Position numbers and translations under genes: made by a program. Source: Bacteroidota bacterium (GTDB lineage: Bacteria; Bacteroidota; Bacteroidia; NS11-12g; UBA9320). From it: a stretch of 11,835 bases of DNA. The stretch lies in contig DNBZ01000325.1 in assembly GCA_003484585.1 (NCBI GenBank), positions 1 to 11,835 of the forward strand, read 5' to 3'. A model generated the notes under the pieces. That model searched no databases. It saw only the letters and a program-made list of their open reading frames with translations, and was not told the origin of the DNA. Positions within the stretch are counted from its first letter, which is position 1; every line of letters begins with the position of its first letter. This document shows positions 6,936-11,835 of this stretch, piece by piece.

Positions 6936-8691
6936 ATGAATGGCGAATCTTGTCATAAAGCTTTACTAAACTTTGAATCAAATCTTGAGGAGAAGAAACA
7001 ATCTGATGACTGGCCATCCCAAACATCTGTGGTAGATAAAACTTCGCTGATTTTTCTACAGCTAATGCATAAGATTTCAAACCCTCTTGCGAAAATTCAC
7101 GAAGAGCTTGCTGGACGTCACTGACACCATATTTCCCTTCATACTTATCAAAGTCATTTGGCTTTCCGTCAGACAATAGTATCATCCACTTATTCCGAGT
7201 ATCACGTTCTTTTAGCAACGTAGCAGAGTGTCTTATAGCAGCACCTATTCGAGTATACCCGCTAGGCTCTATGCTTCCTATATGATTTCGACTTTCTGTC
7301 CATTTATCATCAAAACCTTTGAGTGTGATGTAGCTACTGTAGTTTCTTGTTTTAGAATAAAAAGCGTTCACCGAAAAGTCAATTTCGTATTCTTCTAATA
7401 TCTCTCCGAACAAGATGGCTATTTGCTTCTCGATGTCCAGTATCCGATAACCATCCACATAACCGTCACTACTTAGGCTCAAATCCAACAGTAATAGTAT
7501 CGATATGTCCTTTTGGGACTTTCTACTAGAGAGGTATATTTTTTCGGTAGGGGTATGCCCTGTTTGTAAGTCTATGAGATAATCTGTGACACTATCTATG
7601 TCTATTTCCGAACCTTGGGTTTGGCGTCTTTTCCACTCATATGCATTATTTACATTTGCCAGCATCTTACGAAGTGCCAGCAGCTCAGAGCTGAAATTAG
7701 TTAATGTATCTTTATAATATTTCGAACTATCTTGTCTGTGCTTCTTGAGATAAACTTTGCAATAGTCTTCTCTATAGTTCCTCTTTTTGTAGTTCCACTC
7801 TGGATAGGATACGCTTTTCCCTGGTTCTTCGTGTGACGCACTCTCCGCAATATTGGTATTCTCTACGAAGTCTGCTTGATAAACACTATGCGTTTCATCG
7901 TCTACACGTACCGTTAAGTTTAAATTTAGCTCATCTAGAGCGTCCTGGTGAGATTCCAAATCATCATCACCATCAAAGTCCCTCCAAGTGCCATTGAACT
8001 CTTCTGCGGTATCTACTTTCTCAAAATTGTGAGTTAAGGTGTAGTCCTCTTGAGCCTTCTTGTCTACGGTAAGACTTCTAATCTCTTCAACAGCTTTTGC
8101 TTTGATTATTGTCTCCGGTGTGGGCAATGCTGTTTTAACTTTGTCATTGAAATTCTGAATTTCTTTTTTCTTCGATCTTGGCTCGTTATACATCCACTTG
8201 CCATATAGCCAAGTTAAGTCAGCCTCTTCTCTTTTATCTTTTACTTGATTAACTAATCCTAAATATAACTGATCATATAGTTCTTGACTGTTCGGGAAGT
8301 CAGCAAACATTTTCGTCAATATCTGACTTGAAGCGTCTTTGGCTTTTTTACTCGAATCTTCATATGTGTTTCCTGCTACATCCCAGTTGAGATTGACCTC
8401 TCTTTGTATTGCCAAATAGATGACTCTATAGATGTAAAACTGTTTATTTGCTTCTGGAGTATTGAACTTATTGAAGTTCATCGGGAGAAAAAAGTTCTCG
8501 TTTTTATAGCCTCCCTCACGTTCTGCTGGGTAGATGTCTATTTTGCTACCGCTGACGGCACAAGCAAGCACAGATAGCCTTTCCCTTAGGTCTTCTAAGT
8601 GAACTACTCTCTGATCCAAATCAAGTGCCGATTTCTTACGGTCCTTGAAATATTTCGCCACTTTTCCAAACAGGTATTCGTCTAATGCCAT
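6934..8691 (-). CDS. norD: Nitric oxide reductase activation protein NorD (VWA domain)
   Basis: A 585-residue soluble protein with a C-terminal von Willebrand A domain (about 395-585). The MIDAS metal site is complete: DLSLS (D403, S405, S407), T480 in GYTRIG and D508 in LSDGKPND. The N-terminal part (1-340) is helical and charged, with an acidic stretch at about 238-256. NorD acts with the AAA+ protein NorQ in activating cytochrome-c NO reductase, thought to involve insertion of non-haem iron into NorB; this is known of the family and not shown here. It starts 1 nt after the norQ stop, so the pair is surely co-translated. It is the last gene of norCBQD and its stop overlaps a stem-loop shared with the facing operon. 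Confidence 0.93.
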   Translation of the reverse strand: MALDEYLFGKVAKYFKDRKKSALDLDQRVVHLEDLRERLSVLACAVSGSKIDIYPAEREGGYKNENFFLPMNFNKFNTPEANKQFYIYRVIYLAIQREVNLNWDVAGNTYEDSSKKAKDASSQILTKMFADFPNSQELYDQLYLGLVNQVKDKREEADLTWLYGKWMYNEPRSKKKEIQNFNDKVKTALPTPETIIKAKAVEEIRSLTVDKKAQEDYTLTHNFEKVDTAEEFNGTWRDFDGDDDLESHQDALDELNLNLTVRVDDETHSVYQADFVENTNIAESASHEEPGKSVSYPEWNYKKRNYREDYCKVYLKKHRQDSSKYYKDTLTNFSSELLALRKMLANVNNAYEWKRRQTQGSEIDIDSVTDYLIDLQTGHTPTEKIYLSSRKSQKDISILLLLDLSLSSDGYVDGYRILDIEKQIAILFGEILEEYEIDFSVNAFYSKTRNYSSYITLKGFDDKWTESRNHIGSIEPSGYTRIGAAIRHSATLLKERDTRNKWMILLSDGKPNDFDKYEGKYGVSDVQQALREFSQEGLKSYALAVEKSAKFYLPQMFGMASHQIVSSPQDLIQSLVKLYDKIRHS

Positions 8692-8692
8692 A

Positions 8693-9502
8693 CTAAATCA
8701 ATAGGTTACACATGTCTTCTAAAGCTGCTGTAATCTCTAAATCGTCGGTTAGAGGCTCCACTATTGCTGTCTTCACAGAAAGGCGAGGAGGAAGACCACT
8801 ATGTATCAAAGTAGCAGCGTTTACTAGAAGTCTAGTAGATGCCGTTTCTGAAAGTCCTAACTCTTTAAGATTTCTAATTTTTGTAGCTATGGATACCAGT
8901 TTTACTGCAGTATCCCTTTCTATATTTGTTTCTTGACTAATGATCTCTGCTTCTAAGCTTTCGTTTGGGTAATTGAAAGATATGGCAGCAAATCGTTGCT
9001 TTGTAGATGGCTTAAGCTCCTTAAAGCTTTTTTGATAGCCTGGATTGAATGAAGCCACAAGCATAAAACCTTCTTTGGCGTGTATCTTTTCAGCACGCTT
9101 GTCTATGAATAATTCTCTCCTGTGGTCCGTAAGACTATGGATAGCTACGATTACATCAGGACGAGCCTCTGCTATCTCATCTAGATAGAGTATTGCTCCA
9201 TCTTTTACAGCTAGACTGAGAGGGCCATCTTGCCATACAGTCTCAGCTCCTTTTATGATAAATCTTCCAATCAAGTCCGTTGCGGAAGTTTCTTCATGAC
9301 AACTTACTGTGTATAGAGGTTTGTCTAGGACAGCAGCCATATGCTCTACAAACCGGGATTTCCCAGTTCCTGTAGGACCTTTGAGTAGCAGTGATATCTT
9401 ATTGTTATATGCGTGCTCAAATATTTCCATCTCTTTTCCGACAGGCTTATAGTAGGGGATAGTTGCGGTTTTTTTCATTACGTTAGTATTGCCTTCGATC
9501 AT
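8693..9502 (-). CDS. norQ: NO reductase activation AAA+ ATPase NorQ
   Basis: A 269-residue cytoplasmic MoxR/CbbQ-type AAA+ ATPase. The Walker A motif is GPTGTGKS (42-49), Walker B ILYLDE (104-109) and sensor 1 N153 in SFNPG. The C-terminal helical part is of the CbbQ/NirQ/NorQ type. It partners the VWA protein NorD encoded 1 nt downstream. The start at 9502 is supported by a good upstream AAAAGGAAA. An in-frame ATG 24 nt further in (residue 9) is a weaker choice. It lies 86 nt after norB, across an intrinsic terminator, so its expression probably depends on read-through from norCB; I find no separate promoter. MoxR-family ATPases serve many systems, but the norCB and norD neighbours make this assignment firm. 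Confidence 0.93.
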   Translation of the reverse strand: MIEGNTNVMKKTATIPYYKPVGKEMEIFEHAYNNKISLLLKGPTGTGKSRFVEHMAAVLDKPLYTVSCHEETSATDLIGRFIIKGAETVWQDGPLSLAVKDGAILYLDEIAEARPDVIVAIHSLTDHRRELFIDKRAEKIHAKEGFMLVASFNPGYQKSFKELKPSTKQRFAAISFNYPNESLEAEIISQETNIERDTAVKLVSIATKIRNLKELGLSETASTRLLVNAATLIHSGLPPRLSVKTAIVEPLTDDLEITAALEDMCNLLI

Positions 9503-9523
9503 TTTATTTCCTTTTGTTTTTCT

Positions 9524-9562
9524 AAAAAATGGGCAAGCCAGATATAAACCAACTTGCCCATT
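9524..9562 (-). terminator. Intrinsic terminator between norB and norQ
   Basis: Read on the minus strand, AATGGGCAAG (9562-9553) pairs perfectly with CTTGCCCATT (9537-9528) around a 15-nt loop, and the 3' arm runs directly into six T (9529-9524). This is a classic rho-independent terminator placed 22 nt before the norQ start. It probably makes norQD less abundant than norCB. Confidence 0.75.
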
Positions 9563-9565
9563 ATT

Positions 9566-9585
9566 ACTAGAGTGCTCTCTCTAGT
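9566..9585 (-). repeat. Second stem-loop just after the norB stop
   Basis: ACTAGAG (9566-9572) and CTCTAGT (9579-9585) form a perfect 7-bp stem with a 6-nt loop, three bases beyond the norB stop and just upstream of the intrinsic terminator. No T-run follows. It could protect the 3' end of the norCB message from exonucleases. Confidence 0.5.
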
Positions 9586-9588
9586 TTC

Positions 9589-10926
9589 TTATTGCTCTAT
9601 TTCTAAAGCCTCATCTGTAGGTCTACCATATTTGATAAACTCGTACATGAATAATGCTATTCCTACGGTGAACATTGTTGCACAGAGTACAAGTATCAAG
9701 AAGTGAACTTTGATCTCATCTTGTACTACACCAAACTCAAGTCCCATTATACGTTCCATATATACCTGAGCTACACCTGCAACTCCAAAGGCTACAGTCA
9801 TACCTACCATACCAATATTGGATAGCCAAAATGCTAATTGACCTCTATTGCTATCATAGAATTTTCTTCCAGTCATATTTGGCATAGCGTATACGATAAT
9901 CGCAAATACGATCATTGCATATGCACCCCAGAATGCAAGGTGTCCATGCATTGCAGTTACCAATGTACCGTGTGTGTACATATTAACAGATGGTAGCGTG
10001 TGTGCTAGACCTAATAGTCCTGCACCTACGAATGATACGATTGCCGTTCCAAGTGTCCAGTTAAGAGCCATCTTATTAGGATGTTTTTTCTCTCCTTTAC
10101 GATACATAGATACTGTAAATAGTGCCATTGCTAAGAAAGCAAGAGGCTCTAACGCAGAGAATACACCACCTACAATCAACCAAACTTTACCAGCTCCGAT
10201 GTAGTAGTAGTGGTGACCAGTACCGAGTATACCCGATATGAATGTAAGTCCTACGATAACGTATAACCATTTCTCGATTACTTCTCTATCTACACCCGTG
10301 ATTTTGATCAATAGGAATGCAAGGATACCACCCATGATAAGCTCCCATACACCTTCTACCCATAAGTGAACAACCCACCATCTAAAGAATGAATCCATAG
10401 TCTGATTGTCAAACCAGATCATACCTGGAAGGTATAATAGAGCTGCGAACAACAGTCCCATAGTAAGTACCAATGATGTAGTAGTTCTTTGTTTCCCTTT
10501 ATAAAGAGTAGCTATTATAATGCCTAAAAATGTCAGAACATTAACAACGACCAGATAATCCAGCGGTCGGGGGATTTCGAGGAATTTTCTTCCTTCCCAA
10601 TAGTTGAAGTGAAAACCAACTATAGCTACGACACCAACTAATGCTAGTGTAATCAGCTGAATATAAGCTAGTTTGACACTAACCAGTTCATGTTGAGCTT
10701 CTTCTGGTATGATGTAATAGGCTGCTCCCATAAATCCACTAAGTAGCCAAACTACAAGAAGATTTGTGTGAACTGCTCGAGCAGTATTGAATGGTATGAA
10801 ATCATGGAGGACGTCATATCCCATATGAGCAAATCCCATGATAAATCCGTAGATAAGTTGCAAGGCGAGCAACAACATAGAAAGTGCAAAAAACCAGTAG
10901 GCTACCTTTTGTGATTGATACTTCAT
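9589..10926 (-). CDS. norB: Cytochrome-c-type nitric oxide reductase large subunit NorB
   Basis: The catalytic subunit of cNOR, which reduces 2 NO to N2O in the inner membrane. It has 445 residues and about 12 membrane helices. Metal ligands are all visible: H53 and H329 for haem b, H327 for haem b3, and H187, H238, H239 plus E191 for the non-haem iron. The second conserved glutamate is E260 in SALEPLAF. From H187 onward these match Pseudomonas aeruginosa NorB numbering with a constant offset of 20. There is no N-terminal quinol-oxidising extension, and a separate norC lies 2 nt upstream, so this is the cytochrome-dependent type and not qNor. It is followed by two stem-loops, the second a terminator. 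No Shine-Dalgarno is obvious; translation is probably coupled to norC. Confidence 0.96.
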   Translation of the reverse strand: MKYQSQKVAYWFFALSMLLLALQLIYGFIMGFAHMGYDVLHDFIPFNTARAVHTNLLVVWLLSGFMGAAYYIIPEEAQHELVSVKLAYIQLITLALVGVVAIVGFHFNYWEGRKFLEIPRPLDYLVVVNVLTFLGIIIATLYKGKQRTTTSLVLTMGLLFAALLYLPGMIWFDNQTMDSFFRWWVVHLWVEGVWELIMGGILAFLLIKITGVDREVIEKWLYVIVGLTFISGILGTGHHYYYIGAGKVWLIVGGVFSALEPLAFLAMALFTVSMYRKGEKKHPNKMALNWTLGTAIVSFVGAGLLGLAHTLPSVNMYTHGTLVTAMHGHLAFWGAYAMIVFAIIVYAMPNMTGRKFYDSNRGQLAFWLSNIGMVGMTVAFGVAGVAQVYMERIMGLEFGVVQDEIKVHFLILVLCATMFTVGIALFMYEFIKYGRPTDEALEIEQ

Positions 10927-10928
10927 GC

Positions 10929-11372
10929 TTATTTATTTGATGCTTTTTTAGTCTCGTATTCTGTTTTTGCTGGGAAACCGTTAAGGTCTACTTTTCCAAC
11001 CCATTCAAAGAATACCACTAGGTCATCCGCTTCTGCGTTAGAAAAACCATAAGCAACCATTTTTCTCCCTCTTGGAGACCAAGGTTCTGTGGTCATAAGT
11101 GCTGCTTTGATGTAACCTTCTCCTCGTCGCTCCACTACTTTGGTAAGTTCAGGTGCATAGTATGCTCCTTCTCCCATGATGGTGTGACAACCCATACAGT
11201 TGTTTTCTTCCCATAGTACTTTTCCTCTGATGACTTCTTCTGTTAGGTTTTCAGAGTGTGTGTTTTTCGGGACTTCCTTGGCTATCGTGGTCCAGGTGAG
11301 CCAGAGAAAAACTCCGAAACTGACCACAGTACCACCAAGAAAGAACGTTCGTGCTTGACTTTTTGATAACAT
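10929..11372 (-). CDS. norC: Nitric oxide reductase cytochrome c subunit NorC
   Basis: A 147-residue membrane-anchored monohaem cytochrome c that passes electrons to NorB. It has a single N-terminal membrane anchor (about 10-30) with a short cytoplasmic start. The periplasmic domain has CMGCH (C59, C62, H63) and the axial M105 in RKMVAYGF, which is the usual NorC arrangement and length. It is the first gene of norCBQD. Its promoter region carries a -7 element at 11445-11452 and a palindrome at 11460-11481 that resembles the one upstream of nirK. The start at 11372 has no clear Shine-Dalgarno but is the only one giving the normal anchor. Confidence 0.95.
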   Translation of the reverse strand: MLSKSQARTFFLGGTVVSFGVFLWLTWTTIAKEVPKNTHSENLTEEVIRGKVLWEENNCMGCHTIMGEGAYYAPELTKVVERRGEGYIKAALMTTEPWSPRGRKMVAYGFSNAEADDLVVFFEWVGKVDLNGFPAKTEYETKKASNK

Positions 11373-11382
11373 AATTGATTGT

Positions 11383-11450
11383 TTTTTGGTTAAATTTTTT
11401 ACTTCTATCTTTCACTTATGTAACTAGTGATACAAAAAAGTAACCAAAAA
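11383..11450. repeat. Long-spaced inverted repeat in the norC 5' region
   Basis: TTTTTGGTTA (11383-11392) and TAACCAAAAA (11441-11450) are perfect 10-bp inverted copies 48 nt apart, and T6 (11395-11400) faces A6 (11434-11439) inside them. The right arm covers the norC -7 element. The arms are A/T-rich, so chance is possible. Confidence 0.4.
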
Positions 11451-11452
11451 TA
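11445..11452 (-). promoter_or_regulatory. Candidate -7 promoter element of norCBQD
   Basis: On the minus strand this reads TATTTTTG, an exact TAnnTTTG. It begins 29 nt after the start of the upstream palindrome; for nirK the same distance is 28 nt. Transcription would start near 11440, giving a leader of about 68 nt before norC. Confidence 0.6.
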
Positions 11453-11459
11453 ACACCTT

Positions 11460-11481
11460 AATCAGACAACAACATCCAATT
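11460..11481 (-). promoter_or_regulatory. Palindromic operator candidate upstream of norC
   Basis: On the minus strand AATTGGA-N8-TCTGATT: five of seven arm positions are symmetric, with the same 8-nt spacer as the perfect palindrome before nirK. Sixteen of 22 positions are identical between the two sites, including the first nine (AATTGGATG). This suggests that a common regulator controls nitrite and NO reduction. Confidence 0.55.
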
Positions 11482-11574
11482 AAGATATGACATCCGTCAG
11501 TTATAGTTATGTTATTATCTAGTTGTAAGATATCTGCTGATCACATGCCAATGGCAGCGGTTCCAAGTCCTATT

Positions 11575-11835
11575 TTACTTATACTTCAATAGCTCTTCAA
11601 TCTTTTGCCTTAATGAATGCTCCGTAACCAGCCCTCTAGATCTTTCAATCTCTTTATCTTTATTTATAAAGATTAGAGTAGGCACAGAAACTACTCCTAG
11701 TTCCTTAGCCAAAACCACATTCTCATTTGCTTTGGTTTTAAGGAACACAACATCACTCTCATACTCTCTTGATAGTTTGTCCAATATAGGCATGAGTGAC
11801 TTGCACGGATTGCATGTATCCGTATAAAAATCTAA
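11575..11835 (-). CDS. Thioredoxin-like protein, 5' end beyond window
   Basis: The frame is open to the right edge, so the ATG at 11793 is internal. The 86 visible residues begin at the end of a central beta strand, LDFYTDTCNPCKSL, giving a redox-active CNPC motif in place of the usual WCGPC, with the preceding Trp replaced by Thr. The conserved cis-proline follows in VSVPTLIFIN, and the chain ends with a helix, so the fold is complete except for the first strands and helix. Only about 20-25 residues of a small thioredoxin, or a longer N-terminal region with a signal peptide, are missing; this decides cytoplasmic or periplasmic function and cannot be seen. It lies upstream of norC on the same strand, separated by 202 nt that contain the norC promoter, so it is probably a separate unit. 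Confidence 0.82.
   Translation of the reverse strand, partial: LDFYTDTCNPCKSLMPILDKLSREYESDVVFLKTKANENVVLAKELGVVSVPTLIFINKDKEIERSRGLVTEHSLRQKIEELLKYK

Noticed and set aside
11534..11560. Small palindrome TGCC-AAT-GGCA downstream of the thioredoxin gene as terminator
   Set aside because: The stem is only 4-5 bp and no T-run follows.
11791..11793. ATG as the start of the thioredoxin-like gene
   Set aside because: The CNPC active site is encoded just upstream in the same open frame, so this Met is internal.
1..11835. CRISPR arrays, tRNA or rRNA genes, insertion sequences
   Set aside because: No regular direct repeats, cloverleaf-like segments, transposase genes or terminal inverted repeats were seen on either strand.

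Overview
The window comes from a low-GC Bacteroidota genome, most likely a Flavobacteriales relative. Three things point there: protein similarity throughout, weak or absent Shine-Dalgarno sequences, and promoter-like -7 elements of the TAnnTTTG type that is characteristic of this phylum. The core is a compact denitrification locus covering nitrite to nitrous oxide. No nosZ and no nitrate reductase gene is visible.

Layout, left to right. Positions 1-1665 hold the 3' part of a tail-specific protease gene (prc), cut by the window edge. Positions 1720-2377 hold an SDR oxidoreductase gene broken by three frameshifts. Positions 2426-3712 (minus) encode an alginate-export-family outer-membrane beta-barrel. 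A 316-base divergent regulatory region follows. Positions 4029-6922 (plus) form a tight three-gene operon: nirK (a copper nitrite reductase lipoprotein with a fused C-terminal cytochrome c domain), a nirV-like FGE/SUMF1-fold gene, and a lipoprotein combining a heavy-metal-binding domain with a SCO domain. Converging on it from the right, on the minus strand (11372 down to 6934), is norC-norB-norQ-norD, which encodes a cytochrome-c-type nitric oxide reductase and its AAA+/VWA activation pair. The right edge holds a partial thioredoxin-like gene.

How it fits together. NirK reduces nitrite to NO in the periplasm, tethered to a membrane and probably receiving electrons through its own haem c. NorCB reduces the toxic NO to N2O. 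NorQ and NorD are expected to help insert or activate the NorB iron centre. The SCO lipoprotein is a plausible copper chaperone for NirK.

The most notable regulatory signal is a shared palindrome (AATYRGA-N8-TCYRATT) upstream of both nirK and norC. In each case it starts 28-29 nt before a consensus -7 element, which suggests one regulator co-ordinates production and removal of NO. Other signals are an intrinsic terminator inside the nor cluster between norB and norQ, a stem-loop shared by the two converging operons that spans both final stop codons, and a nirK leader carrying a possible 19-codon ORF and a hairpin.
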